From: Alicyclobacillus herbarius DSM 13609
Lineage (GTDB): Bacteria > Bacillota > Bacilli > Alicyclobacillales > Alicyclobacillaceae
Assembly (NCBI RefSeq): GCF_000430585.1
Contig: NZ_AUMH01000001.1
Location: forward strand, 62,001 to 126,000
DNA length: 64,000 nt
Reading direction: 5' to 3'
The notes beneath the pieces are model-generated. The model was not told the DNA's origin. It saw nothing but the letters and a program-made list of their open reading frames with translations, and made no database searches. The translations under genes were made by a program, and so were the position numbers. Within the stretch, counting starts at the first letter, position 1. Every line of letters starts with the position of its first letter. Shown piece by piece: positions 24,797 through 33,632 of the stretch.

Positions 24797-25318
24797 ATTA
24801 GCAAAGACGGATATCTGGTCAACGACGGAATTCGGGCACGGGAAGTCCGTGTCATCGACGTTGATGGGACCCAGCTTGGCATTATGGGAATTCGGGATGC
24901 CCGGCGCATTGCGGAGGAGAAGGAACTGGATTTGGTCGCCGTGGCGCCGACGGCCAAGCCTCCAGTGTGCCGGATTATGGACTATGGCAAGTTCAAGTAT
25001 GAACAGAGCAAGAAGGAAAAAGAGGCGCGCCGCAACCAGAAGATCGTGACGTTGAAGGAAGTCCGGATGACGCCTAACATTGAGGAACACGACTTCCACG
25101 TCAAGCTGAAAAATGTTGTGAAGTTCCTCAAGGAAGGGGATAAGGTTAAGGTCTCCGTGCGCTTTCGCGGTCGCCAGATCACGCATTCGCAGCTGGGGCA
25201 ACAGCTGTTGATGAAGTTGGCGACTAGTGTTTCGGAGGACGCCATCGTCGAACGGATGCCTAAGCTGGAAGGTCGCCAGATGATTATGATTCTGGCTCCC
25301 AAACAGCCGTCTTCGTGA
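24797..25318 (+). CDS. infC: Translation initiation factor IF-3 (ATT start)
   Basis: Binds the 30S subunit and checks the start codon. The 173-residue protein reads from an ATT codon at 24797 (SKDGYLVNDGIRAREVRVID), preceded by GGAGGTGA. The first ATG in frame, at 24884, would remove the conserved N-terminal strand, so ATT is right. Rare ATT/ATA starts are typical of infC and give autoregulation. It has the N-domain, a Lys-rich linker (YGKFKYEQSKKEKEARRNQK) and the C-domain (GDKVKVSVRFRGRQ). A palindromic repeat separates it from rpmI. Confidence 0.95.
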   Translation: MSKDGYLVNDGIRAREVRVIDVDGTQLGIMGIRDARRIAEEKELDLVAVAPTAKPPVCRIMDYGKFKYEQSKKEKEARRNQKIVTLKEVRMTPNIEEHDFHVKLKNVVKFLKEGDKVKVSVRFRGRQITHSQLGQQLLMKLATSVSEDAIVERMPKLEGRQMIMILAPKQPSS

Positions 25319-25355
25319 CCAGCCTGCCGTTGGACGACAACGGCTTCGATTGAGT

Positions 25356-25547
25356 GTCCGGAAAGGGGTCAGGTAAGACCCAAGCAGCGCGAGGAAGTTA
25401 GCCCAAAATGCGATCCGAGCGTACGTTTCTGGGTACGTGAGGGGGGCCTGGTCCCCAGTGGGGACCGTTTAGGCCGGGCGATAGCCCCGGAGCCTTTTGG
25501 ACGCTGACGAAGCAATGTGCCGGGGGAGTTCTGACCCCTTTCCGGAC
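25356..25547. repeat. Palindromic repeat, long form
   Basis: A 192-base element between infC and rpmI with perfect 17-base inverted ends: GTCCGGAAAGGGGTCAG (25356-25372) and its exact reverse complement (25531-25547). The inside is strongly self-complementary (GGTCCCCAGTGGGGACC; GGCCGGGCGATAGCCCCGG). It begins, after the arm, with GTAAGACCCAAGC, which is shared with the copy at 26202. There is no coding capacity. It resembles REP/MITE-type elements. Confidence 0.85.
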
Positions 25548-25588
25548 CACCTCTTAGAACGTGAATCATGGAAATGGAGGACGTATAT

Positions 25589-25783
25589 ATGCCAAAGATG
25601 AAAACGCACAGTGGGACAGCGAAACGCATCAAGAGGACGGCTTCTGGCAAGCTGAAGCGGCCGCATGCGTTCGCCTATCACAAGGCGGTCAAAAAGTCGC
25701 CTGCACGCAAGCGGCGGCTGCGTGGAACGACCCTGGTGTCGAACAGCGATTTGCGCCGCATCAAACAGATGATTGCCCACTAA
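25589..25783 (+). CDS. rpmI: Ribosomal protein L35
   Basis: A 64-residue basic protein starting MPKMKTHSGTAKRIKRTASG, the usual L35 N-terminus, with a Lys/Arg-rich body. ATG at 25589 after ATGGAGG. Part of the infC-rpmI-rplT operon. Confidence 0.97.
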   Translation: MPKMKTHSGTAKRIKRTASGKLKRPHAFAYHKAVKKSPARKRRLRGTTLVSNSDLRRIKQMIAH

Positions 25784-25831
25784 CCCAGATCATCCCGGAA
25801 CTGAACCAGCATGTGAGGAGGAACAGGACTC

Positions 25832-26191
25832 ATGGCACGCGTAAAAGGTGGCATGGTGACACACCGTAAACATAAAAAGATCCTGAAAATGGCCCGCGGG
25901 TATCGCGGATCCAAGCACCGTCTGTTTCGTACCGCGAAGCAGCAGGTGTGGAAGTCTCTACAATACGCCTATCGGGATCGCCGCAATCGCAAACGCGACT
26001 TTCGCCGTTTGTGGATTCAGCGCATCAATGCCGCGGCCCGCATGAACGGTCTGTCGTACAACAAGTTTGTCCACGGCCTGAAGTTGGCGGGCGTTCAGGT
26101 GAACCGCAAGATGCTCGCGGACCTAGCGGTCACAGACAAGCAGGCGTTTACCGAACTGGCCAACGTCGCCAAGTCGAAACTGGAGGCGTAA
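25832..26191 (+). CDS. rplT: Ribosomal protein L20
   Basis: A 119-residue protein starting [20 protein letters not shown], with the long basic N-terminal helix and [20 protein letters not shown] in the globular domain. It is essential for early 50S assembly and is the likely repressor acting on the leader upstream of infC. Confidence 0.97.
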   Translation: MARVKGGMVTHRKHKKILKMARGYRGSKHRLFRTAKQQVWKSLQYAYRDRRNRKRDFRRLWIQRINAAARMNGLSYNKFVHGLKLAGVQVNRKMLADLAVTDKQAFTELANVAKSKLEA

Positions 26192-26201
26192 TGAATTGCG
26201 T

Positions 26202-26263
26202 GTCCGGAAAGGGGTTGGGTAAGACCCAAGCCGTTCGATGGGAGTTTTGACCCCTTTCCGGGC
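26202..26263. repeat. Palindromic repeat, internally deleted form
   Basis: A 62-base copy starting GTCCGGAAAGGGGT and ending ACCCCTTTCCGG, located 10 bases after the rplT stop. It keeps the internal GTAAGACCCAAGC and GGGAGTT of the 25356 element but lacks about 130 bases between them, so it is a shortened derivative. Confidence 0.8.
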
Positions 26264-26290
26264 AGCCGCTATAAATTGGATACGTCCATT

Positions 26291-26317
26291 CCCGGCGGAA
26301 GTCCGCCGGGTTTTTCG
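26291..26317 (+). terminator. Terminator of the infC operon
   Basis: Perfect eight-base-pair stem CCCGGCGG/CCGCCGGG with AAGT loop, then TTTTTCG. Confidence 0.9.
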
Positions 26318-26363
26318 TAACTGGCGACAGCAGCCGGCGCTCCAGTCTCGGGAGGGAAAAGAC

Positions 26364-27140
26364 ATGTACATTGAGTCGGCCGCCAACGACAGAGTCCGTG
26401 CTTGGGCGCGTCTCAAAACGCGGCGCGGGAGGACCCAGCAGCGGGCCTTTTTGGCGGAAGGGCCGCGCCAGCTGCAAGAGGCGCTGGCCGCCAGGGTTGA
26501 AATTCTGGCCGTGTTGTGGGATGTGAGCCGGGATGAGCTGGATACGGAAGTGCAGCGCGAATTGGCTCGTCGGAGCATTCCGTTTGTGGAGCTTTCTCCA
26601 CAGGCGTTTGCGGCAGTGTCGGATACCGTGACCCCGCAAGGGGTGATCTCGGTAATCCGTTTGCCCGAGCCCGGAGCCGTGAAACTTCCGGCCCGCTGCG
26701 TCATGTTGGACGGTATTCAGGACCCAGGCAACGTCGGCACGCTGCTGCGCACCGCGGAGGCGTTCGGGCTGACGCACGTCTGCTGCGCGAAAGGCACGGC
26801 CGATCCGTTTTCCCCGAAGGTGGTTCGGGCGGCAATGGGTGGGTTGTTTCGGCTTACCGTCATAGAGCAATCGGCCCTCGATTTTGTTCGTGACTGGCGC
26901 GCGGAGTGGCCGGACGGACAGGTGCTGGCAGCGGGTGCGGACGGATCGGCCGAATGCCATAGACTGGACTATCGACGGCCGACGCTGATGGTGATTGGCA
27001 GCGAGGCGCATGGGGTCTCGCAACTGGTTCAGCAAGCGGCAGACCACGAGGTGCGCATTCCCATGCCTGGCGGTGCAGAAAGCTTGAACGCTGCCGTGGC
27101 GGGAGCCATCCTGTTGTATGAGATGACGCGTCCAACTTGA
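26364..27140 (+). CDS. TrmH/SpoU-family RNA 2'-O-methyltransferase
   Basis: A 258-residue SPOUT methyltransferase. An N-terminal substrate-binding domain (RTQQRAFLAEGPRQLQEAL) is followed by the knotted catalytic domain: motif 1 DGIQDPGNVGTLLRTAEAFG, motif 2 LMVIGSEAHGVS and motif 3 IPMPGGAESLNAAVAGAILL. It methylates a ribose in rRNA or tRNA. Its place after rplT matches Bacillus ysgA, but the exact nucleotide target is not known. ATG after GGGAGGG. Confidence 0.9.
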   Translation: MYIESAANDRVRAWARLKTRRGRTQQRAFLAEGPRQLQEALAARVEILAVLWDVSRDELDTEVQRELARRSIPFVELSPQAFAAVSDTVTPQGVISVIRLPEPGAVKLPARCVMLDGIQDPGNVGTLLRTAEAFGLTHVCCAKGTADPFSPKVVRAAMGGLFRLTVIEQSALDFVRDWRAEWPDGQVLAAGADGSAECHRLDYRRPTLMVIGSEAHGVSQLVQQAADHEVRIPMPGGAESLNAAVAGAILLYEMTRPT

Positions 27141-27141
27141 A

Positions 27142-27804
27142 TCAGCTCTGTCCGCCGACGGACGGTGGTTCTTCTCTGGACACCCCGGTCGCTTTTGTGA
27201 CGGAATCCATCTTCCGCTTGAGCCAGCGGTGGAACCACCAGTACGCCGCGGCTAAGGCGGCCACGATGAGGATGGCGGGCAAAAGATACTTCTGCCAATC
27301 GGCAAGCACCGCATGAATCATTTGTTCAATCAAAGAACCGGCCAGGATGAACGGCGCTGTCCAGAGCAAGGATGCTACCAGCATCACCGGGGCATAGATG
27401 ACCAGGCGAATGCGGTTGATGCCCGCAATATACGGCACAAAGATCCGCACAAACGCAATGTAGCGTGAAATCAACAAAGTGGGTACAGTATACTTGGCAA
27501 AGATGGCGTCGGCCTGCGCCAGTTTATCTGGGGTAAGGCGGACATAGCGGCCGTAGCGAAGCAGAAACGGGCGACCGAGCACTCGGCCCAGCAGATATGC
27601 CACCATCGATCCGGCATACGTGCCAAACGTGGCCGCGACGATGAGCCAAAAGAGGCTGATTTGCCCGTCTGCGCGCTGGGCGAGCACGCCCGCAGCGGTT
27701 AACGTAGTTTCGCCAGGAACCGGTACGAACAGATATTCCAGTGCGAGGGCGCCACAGATGCCCCAATACCCATAGACCTGCATCAGGTGTTCAATAAAGT
27801 GCAC
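27142..27804 (-). CDS. DedA-family membrane protein
   Basis: A 220-residue polytopic protein with the DedA/VTT-domain signatures: YLFVPVPGETTLTAAGVLAQ with the acidic Glu in a re-entrant loop, GSMVAYLLGRVLGRP, and ISRYIAFVRIFVPYIAGINR with conserved arginines. Family members are thought to translocate undecaprenyl phosphate or phosphatidylethanolamine across the membrane. The C-terminus is a Lys/Arg-rich cytoplasmic tail. It is convergent with the methyltransferase gene, with one base between stops. Confidence 0.88.
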   Translation of the reverse strand: MHFIEHLMQVYGYWGICGALALEYLFVPVPGETTLTAAGVLAQRADGQISLFWLIVAATFGTYAGSMVAYLLGRVLGRPFLLRYGRYVRLTPDKLAQADAIFAKYTVPTLLISRYIAFVRIFVPYIAGINRIRLVIYAPVMLVASLLWTAPFILAGSLIEQMIHAVLADWQKYLLPAILIVAALAAAYWWFHRWLKRKMDSVTKATGVSREEPPSVGGQS

Positions 27805-27928
27805 GGGCCTCTTCCTTTACCGCGAATTTGAGCACACAAACTGTCTACAGGTATCTTATCAGTGACCATGACAGCCGTGCTAGGGTGTTTCTGGCACGGA
27901 ATACGGCAATTTTTCGAGGGACTGAGCC

Positions 27929-28453
27929 ATGATGGGGAACGCATACAATATGTGGGTGGTGCCGCTATTGGCGATGCTGGTGGCACAGGTCTTGAAGCCC
28001 ATCCTGCTGATGGTGCGCCTGCGCCGCTGGGACTGGAAAATGATGAAACAGTCTGGCGGTATGCCGAGTTCACATACCGCCCTTGTCGTCGCGCTTGTCA
28101 CGGAACTGTGGTTGCGCGAGGGGGGAAGTAACCCTGTCTTGGCCATTGCCATGTTTGTTGCCCTGATTGTCATGTACGATGCGGCGGGCGTGCGCTGGCA
28201 GACGGGCAGGCACGCGGCTGTCCTCAATCAACTGCTGCGCGACCTACAGGGGCGAAAAGACCTGTTTCAATCGTCCGAAGAGTACGCTCCCCAGTCGGAT
28301 TCCTCCGCGCCCATCACGCGTTTGAACATCGTCAAGACGCCCTGGTGGTTGATTGACTGGCCGATTTTGAACGAACACGTCGGCCATAAGCCGACCGAAG
28401 TCCTGGGCGGCTGCGTGGTCGGGGTGCTGGTGGCATTGTGGGTGCACTTCTGA
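27929..28453 (+). CDS. yuiD: Divergent PAP2-family membrane protein
   Basis: A 174-residue membrane protein of the DUF212 (YuiD) family, distantly related to PAP2 phosphatases. The hallmarks are SGGMPSSHTALVVAL (the SxxxH phosphatase motif), VMYDAAGVRWQTGRHAAVLN, and LNEHVGHKPTEVLGGCVVGV with the second catalytic His. It probably dephosphorylates a lipid phosphate. ATG at 27929. Confidence 0.9.
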   Translation: MMGNAYNMWVVPLLAMLVAQVLKPILLMVRLRRWDWKMMKQSGGMPSSHTALVVALVTELWLREGGSNPVLAIAMFVALIVMYDAAGVRWQTGRHAAVLNQLLRDLQGRKDLFQSSEEYAPQSDSSAPITRLNIVKTPWWLIDWPILNEHVGHKPTEVLGGCVVGVLVALWVHF

Positions 28454-28632
28454 CCTCGCCCGCTCCCCCAGGGTTCCGCCGCACCCCATGCTACGGCCCT
28501 TCGTTTGTCTTTCCCCAGCCCTGCCTCTCCAGACCTTGGGCTTTTGCCCATCTCTCCATGGACTAGTTCCGCATTCGCCCTGCTCGCATATAGTGGGCTC
28601 TGACCACCCTACAAGTGCGAGGAGGAGGGTGC

Positions 28633-28854
28633 ATGGATAAACAATGGCGCTTCTACCGTCCTTATCGGAGTCCGTTTGACCCGTGTGCGCCCAAACGTGT
28701 CAAGGCATACATCGTTCCGCCCAATCAATTCATCTCGTTTCAACCGTCAGGGCTTAAGCAGTTTTCTCCGCACGAGGCGCTGCGCAAAGGGACATTATGG
28801 CCGGACCTGTACAGTCCGTATGAGCCGCCCGTACGGGAGGAGGTCGACCCATGA
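28633..28854 (+). CDS. cotJA: Spore coat protein CotJA
   Basis: A 73-residue protein, MDKQWRFYRPYRSPFDPCAP, with the IVPPNQFISFQPSGLKQFSPHEAL body of CotJA. GGAGGAGGG before the ATG. First gene of the cotJABC operon, which encodes polypeptides of the inner spore coat made in the mother cell. It overlaps cotJB by four bases. Confidence 0.93.
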   Translation: MDKQWRFYRPYRSPFDPCAPKRVKAYIVPPNQFISFQPSGLKQFSPHEALRKGTLWPDLYSPYEPPVREEVDP

Positions 28855-29114
28855 CGCGCCCGGTGCCGAAAGAGTACTACCGATATTTGTACGAGCTGCA
28901 GGCCGTGGACTTCGTCTTGGTCGAATTGACGCTTTACCTCGATACGCACCCGGACGACCAGCCGGCCGTAAGCCAGTTTCATCAGTACCAACGCCGCAAG
29001 CAGGCGTTGATGCAGCAGTTTGAACAGGCTTTCGGTCCCTTGCTTGAGTTCGGGAACAGCCCGGTGGGGGCACATTGGTCCTGGAATGACAGCCCGTGGC
29101 CGTGGCAGGTCTGA
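28851..29114 (+). CDS. cotJB: Spore coat protein CotJB
   Basis: An 87-residue protein with the family core YRYLYELQAVDFVLVELTLY and a C-terminal W-rich segment HWSWNDSPWPWQV, typical of CotJB. It is coupled to cotJA by an ATGA overlap and followed by cotJC after 67 bases. Confidence 0.93.
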   Translation: MTRPVPKEYYRYLYELQAVDFVLVELTLYLDTHPDDQPAVSQFHQYQRRKQALMQQFEQAFGPLLEFGNSPVGAHWSWNDSPWPWQV

Positions 29115-29181
29115 CAGGCGCCCTGATACATCGAGCGTGCCAACCACTTGTCGACGGGCATCGGGAGGGTGATGATGCGGT

Positions 29182-29749
29182 GTGGATTTATGAGAAGAAG
29201 CTTCAATACCCAGTCAAGGTTTCAAAGTGCGATCCCCGTTTGGCGAAGTACCTGATTGAGCAGTACGGCGGGGCCGACGGCGAACTCGCGGCGGCCCTGC
29301 GTTATCTGAACCAGCGATATACCATACCAGACAAGGTGATAGGTCTGTTAACAGATATCGGAACGGAAGAGTTCGCCCACCTTGAGATGATTGCCACGAT
29401 GGTCTATAAGCTGACCAAAGATGCCACCCCAGAACAGTTGAAAGAGGCGGGGTTGGGTGACCACTACGCAGACCACAGCTTCGCGCTGCACTACCACAAC
29501 GCGGCCGGCAACCCGTTTACGGTCACGTATATCCAAGCCAAGGGCGATCCGATTGCCGATTTGTACGAAGACATTGCGGCCGAAGAGAAGGCGCGCGCGA
29601 CCTATCAGTGGCTCATCGATTTGACCGACGACGTGGATATCCAGGATAGCCTCAAGTTTCTGCGTGAGCGCGAGGTTATCCACTCGCTACGCTTCCGCGA
29701 GGCGGTGGAAATCCTAAAAGAGTACCAGAGCGAGAAAAAAGTGTTTTAA
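29182..29749 (+). CDS. cotJC: Spore coat protein CotJC (manganese-catalase fold)
   Basis: A 189-residue protein, MWIYEKKLQYPVKVSKCDPR, with the ferritin-like four-helix fold of manganese catalases. Metal ligands are seen in IGTEEFAHLEMIATMV and ADLYEDIAAEEKARATYQWL and the final HSLRFREA. It may destroy peroxide in the spore coat. GTG start at 29182 after GGAGGGTGATG. Its stop overlaps the convergent pabB stop by four bases. Confidence 0.93.
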
Positions 29750-31581
29750 GACGGCGCCTTCCCGGGCCGTAGCTTAACCGGCACGAAACCGCGCACGCTG
29801 TTCACCAGCCACAACCGCTCGGCTCGTTCCACATCCACCTTGGACAACGAGCGCTCCAGTATCCGTCCCTGGCGGATGAGCCAACGGCGCAGGGTGCCAT
29901 CGAGGAGCCCGCATGAACAAGGCGGTGTGTAAAGATGGCCCCTAATCTCGGCCACTAAGTTACCAATGGTAAACTCGGTGGCCTCTTCGCGCTCATTCCA
30001 GAGCAGCACGTCAAACACGTCCCCGGCCTCCCGACGATGGTGATCGTAGACCGTGCGGAGCGTAGTCTTATGGAACAGGAACGGATTGTGGCTGTCCACT
30101 GGCGACTTCGCCCAACGAACGGGTTGCGCCTCACCCTCGGGGATGAGAGACAGGGGCGTTGCCTCCGTGGTGAGGCGGCCTTCCCGGTCTGCGAGCAGTC
30201 GCACCCGCCAACTGCCCGTTGGGTGCGTCGCGGCGACCTCTTGCAGTCGCTCTTGCACCCGACGGGCGTCGAGGCGAAAGCGAAAGTAATGGGCCGAGTC
30301 CAGCAACCGCTCCATGTGTTCTGCCAACAAGTGAAACCGTCCGTCCACGAGGCGGAGCGTCTCCAGCAGCTGGAAGGGAGGACGTGGACGTAAAACAGCC
30401 TCCGTCTTGAGCAGAGCCTCTTGATACTCCTCCTCTGCCCCGGAGTCCCAGGTGATGCCACCCCCGGTTCCGTATACCGCAACATCGTGTTCGTAATCCA
30501 CCACAAGCGTGCGAATCGCGACGTTGAATATAGCCTGCCCTCCAGGGGTGATGTAGCCCATGGTGCCGCAATAAACTCCCCGGGGCTCCGTCTCCAACTG
30601 GGTAATGTGAGCCATCGTCTGTGCCTTCGGCGCCCCGGTTACCGATCCGCATGGAAACAGTGCGGCTAGGATGTCGAACCACGAAACTCCAGGCCGAACC
30701 TGAGCGGACACGGTGGAAGTCATCTGCAAGGCGGTTGGGTAGACCTCGACATCGAACAGTGAGTCAACCTGCACCGTCCCCGCCTTCGCGATTCGCCCTA
30801 AATCATTGCGCAGCAGGTCGACAATCATGACGTTTTCCGCGCGGTTTTTCTCCGACTTTCGCAGGGCTTGAATGTGGGCTTCATCCTCCGCGTTCGTGCG
30901 TCCGCGCGGATAGGTTCCTTTCATCGGACGCGTTTCCACCCGGTTTCCGTCGAAGCGAAAAAATAGCTCGGGCGACAGCGAAGCGATACCGAAGTGGCCA
31001 AGTTCCAGACACGCGGCATACGGCGGGGCCGGGGAATCGAGACAGGTTCGAAACCAGTCCCAGGCGGAATTCAGACTCTTCGCTTTCATGCGAAAGGTAT
31101 AATTGACTTGATAGGTCTCCCCGTCGGCGATGGCGTCTCGAATGGTGCGAATGGCGGCATTGTAGTCGGCTTGAGATAAATTCGGTTCCCACCTGAGTTC
31201 AGGCGCCATGCCTGGCTCATTGGCGTCCTGGGACGCTGTGCCCGAACGGGAATCTGGCAAGGGGCCCGAGGCCGAGAGTACAGGATGGCGAAAGAGGCCA
31301 AACCAGACCAACGGCAAACTACCTTGTGCTGGACGGGTAACCAACACAGGGTCAAACGCCGGTGCCGCTTCGTAAGCCACGAATCCGGCTGCGTATTGAC
31401 CTTCCCGGCAAGCTCGCTGTACGTGTCTGAGCGCCGGTAGAACTTCATCCACGCGGTATGCGGTGACCACCTCGTCCGGTTGAGTGAAGACCAGCGGATG
31501 TGTTCCGAGAGATGCGTCCGCGGTTTGTGCAAAGGCGAAATAGGCAAACGGGGGTGTGTGCGGCTGGTAGCGAATGCGTAT
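29746..31581 (-). CDS. pabB: Aminodeoxychorismate synthase component I fused to aminodeoxychorismate lyase (PabB-PabC)
   Basis: Makes 4-aminobenzoate for folate. The chorismate-binding half has GETYQVNYTFRM, the MKGTYPRGR loop, RAENVMIVDLLRNDLGRI and FPCGSVTGAPKAQTM. From about residue 410 a branched-chain-aminotransferase-like lyase half follows, with ETLRLVDGRFHLLAEHMERL and the PLP lysine in FLFHKTTLRTVYDHHR. The first standard start in frame is GTG 31470. However, homologous sequence (FAYFAFAQTADASLG, HPLVFTQPDEV) continues 37 codons upstream to ATA-CGC-ATT-CGC after GGAAAGGCGTG. I therefore extend to 31581 and infer a rare ATA/ATT start or a mutated ATG. The PabA partner is elsewhere. 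Confidence 0.85.
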   Translation of the reverse strand: MRIRYQPHTPPFAYFAFAQTADASLGTHPLVFTQPDEVVTAYRVDEVLPALRHVQRACREGQYAAGFVAYEAAPAFDPVLVTRPAQGSLPLVWFGLFRHPVLSASGPLPDSRSGTASQDANEPGMAPELRWEPNLSQADYNAAIRTIRDAIADGETYQVNYTFRMKAKSLNSAWDWFRTCLDSPAPPYAACLELGHFGIASLSPELFFRFDGNRVETRPMKGTYPRGRTNAEDEAHIQALRKSEKNRAENVMIVDLLRNDLGRIAKAGTVQVDSLFDVEVYPTALQMTSTVSAQVRPGVSWFDILAALFPCGSVTGAPKAQTMAHITQLETEPRGVYCGTMGYITPGGQAIFNVAIRTLVVDYEHDVAVYGTGGGITWDSGAEEEYQEALLKTEAVLRPRPPFQLLETLRLVDGRFHLLAEHMERLLDSAHYFRFRLDARRVQERLQEVAATHPTGSWRVRLLADREGRLTTEATPLSLIPEGEAQPVRWAKSPVDSHNPFLFHKTTLRTVYDHHRREAGDVFDVLLWNEREEATEFTIGNLVAEIRGHLYTPPCSCGLLDGTLRRWLIRQGRILERSLSKVDVERAERLWLVNSVRGFVPVKLRPGKAPS

Positions 31582-31698
31582 CTCGGATCACGCCTTTCCA
31601 GACAGGGAATTCTAGTGGGTTCCTTACGAGCCTATTATAAAAGACGGCGAAACTTGAGAGGACAGTGAGATTTAAGAGGAAAAGGAGAGCATAAGAGG

Positions 31699-32904
31699 AT
31701 GTCGTCTTCACGCCAGCGCTCAAACCGCCCGTCCCACGTTCTGTTTTATCTGGTGACCATGCTGTACTGGTTCGCGATGTATACGTACGTTCCGATTTTG
31801 TCCCCGTATATCCGAGCCATCGGCGGCAGTTACTTCTTTGTCGGTGTGGTCATTGGCAGTTACGGGTTTACCCAGATGCTGCTGCGGGTTCCGCTCGGGA
31901 TTTGGTCGGACCGGTTGGGACGCCGGAAATTGTTTATTGTCTCGGGGGTGGCCTGCGCGGCTCTCTCCAGCCTGGGCTTTGCCCTGACCAGCGACAGTTG
32001 GTCCGCTTTGGGCTGGCGAGCTCTGGCCGGGGTGGCGGCTGCCAGTTGGGTCGCGTTCACCGTCTTTTTTTCCAGTTCCTTTCCGCCCGAGGAAGCGCCG
32101 CGGGCCATGGGCCTCATCAGTCTCTACACCAGTCTCGGACAGATGGCCGCCACCACGTTGGGGGGATTTTTGGCTGAGGATTACGGGTGGCACGCGCCGT
32201 TTTGGGTCGGAGCCGGCGGTGGTTTGCTGGGACTCGTCTTGGCCTTCTTCATCCGCGAATCGGTGACGGTGGCGCGGACCCCGGCGCGGGTTGGTGAACT
32301 GCTGCGGATGGGGAGGAGTTGGCCGCTCCTGTCCGTGTCGCTGTTGGCCATTTTCGGGCAGAGCGTGACCTTTACCACCATGTACGGGTTTACCAGTCTG
32401 GCCGCTGTGCACATCGGCGCGTCGAAGGCCGCACTGTCCGTTTTGACACTGGCAACGACCCTGCCCAATGCAGTGGCCGGTTACGTCGGCGGGACCTATT
32501 TCGTGCGCTGGTTTGGGGAACGAGTGACCGTGTCTGCCGGATTTATTTGCGCCGCCTTGGCGACAGCCGTGGTTCCCGTTGTGCATACCCTGTTGGTGCT
32601 GATGCTGACCCAGGCGGTCAACGGTTTCGCCCAAGGCGTGTTGATCCCGATTTTGATGGGGTTGTCCATCCGTGCGGTCCCAGAAAATCGGCGCGCCACC
32701 GCCATGGGCTTCTTTCAGGCCATTTATTCCATCGGCATGTGCGCAGGACCGTTTGTGTCTGGTTGGTTGGGCCAGTGGCTCGGGCTGTCGGGGGTATTCT
32801 GGTTCACCGCCTGTGTCAGCGTCATCGGCGGACTCTTATGCCTGATATGGATTCCCAGGGTCCGGCTGTTAAAGCCGACCTCCACGACGGCTCGTGTTGG
32901 GTAA
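31699..32904 (+). CDS. MFS transporter
   Basis: A 401-residue protein with about 12 transmembrane segments. Motif A lies after TM2 as GIWSDRLGRRKLFIVSG. TM1 starts with SHVLFYLVTMLYWFAMYTYV. It looks like a drug-efflux or metabolite-export member, and nothing fixes the substrate. ATG at 31699 with AAAAGGAGAG upstream. Divergent from pabB; their shared promoter region is about 115 bases. Confidence 0.88.
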   Translation: MSSSRQRSNRPSHVLFYLVTMLYWFAMYTYVPILSPYIRAIGGSYFFVGVVIGSYGFTQMLLRVPLGIWSDRLGRRKLFIVSGVACAALSSLGFALTSDSWSALGWRALAGVAAASWVAFTVFFSSSFPPEEAPRAMGLISLYTSLGQMAATTLGGFLAEDYGWHAPFWVGAGGGLLGLVLAFFIRESVTVARTPARVGELLRMGRSWPLLSVSLLAIFGQSVTFTTMYGFTSLAAVHIGASKAALSVLTLATTLPNAVAGYVGGTYFVRWFGERVTVSAGFICAALATAVVPVVHTLLVLMLTQAVNGFAQGVLIPILMGLSIRAVPENRRATAMGFFQAIYSIGMCAGPFVSGWLGQWLGLSGVFWFTACVSVIGGLLCLIWIPRVRLLKPTSTTARVG

Positions 32905-33136
32905 CCAATGGTGTAGGCTGGCCCTGGCCCGCGTCAGGTGCGCAGGTCTCGTGTGGAGCGAACACCGCTCGACTCAGGTACCGCGCATGACCAGAAGGCC
33001 AGGGGCATATCGTTGGAAGCAGGGTTTTCTGGCATCAATGTGGAATAAGAAAAGTGATTGAGTGCGAATTGGTGGATTCGTAGGGTAAATATGCTTTGGT
33101 GGCATTCGTGAAAATTCTCTGAAAAGGAGAATCGCC

Positions 33137-33586
33137 ATGAAGATTTCTGGGAGTAAGGCGTTTCCTACAGACCCGATGCACACCTATGAACTACTGATTG
33201 ATCCGGACGTCATCGCGCGGGCGATGCCTGGGATGAAATCGTTGGAGAAGAAGAGCGATTCTCTGTATGAAGCGACGATGGAGGTCGGCGTGGCAGGCAT
33301 CAAAGGGTCCTACCAAGGGACGTTGGAGCTGTTGGACGTGGAACCTGGAAGTCATTACCGACTCGTGGTACACGGAGAGGGCCCCATGGGGTTTATGGAT
33401 GCCGATGTCGCCGTGTCCCTGGCCGCCGCGGATGGGGGCGGATCGCAGGTCGTCTATGAGGGCGAAGCGAAAGTGGGCGGGACCGTAGCCGGGGTCGGTC
33501 AACGCGTGCTGTCCGGCGTCGCCAAATTCCTGATTGGCCAATTTTTCAACGGGGTTGTCAAGGAAGCGCGGCGTTCTGTGACCTAA
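33137..33586 (+). CDS. coxG: CoxG-type SRPBCC protein
   Basis: A 149-residue protein of the carbon-monoxide-dehydrogenase subunit G family, with the START/SRPBCC fold (AFPTDPMHTYELLIDPDVIA, MPGMKSLEKK, VVYEGEAKVGGTVAGVGQRV). CoxG proteins are linked to membrane recruitment or assembly of Mo-hydroxylases and may bind a lipid or quinone. This copy lacks the C-terminal anchor found in longer homologs. First gene of the hydroxylase cluster, ATG after AAAAGGAGA. Confidence 0.85.
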   Translation: MKISGSKAFPTDPMHTYELLIDPDVIARAMPGMKSLEKKSDSLYEATMEVGVAGIKGSYQGTLELLDVEPGSHYRLVVHGEGPMGFMDADVAVSLAAADGGGSQVVYEGEAKVGGTVAGVGQRVLSGVAKFLIGQFFNGVVKEARRSVT

Positions 33587-33632
33587 GCAAAGCCGAATGA
33601 GGAGTTGAGCCTGCAAAGAGTAGGGAGGATGG

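Noticed and set aside
25353-25550. The infC-rpmI spacer as a riboswitch or ncRNA
   Set aside because: Its arms recur at two unrelated sites, so a repeat element explains it better.
26123-27047. Long minus-strand ORFs opposite the SpoU methyltransferase
   Set aside because: Antisense shadow of a gene with all SPOUT motifs.
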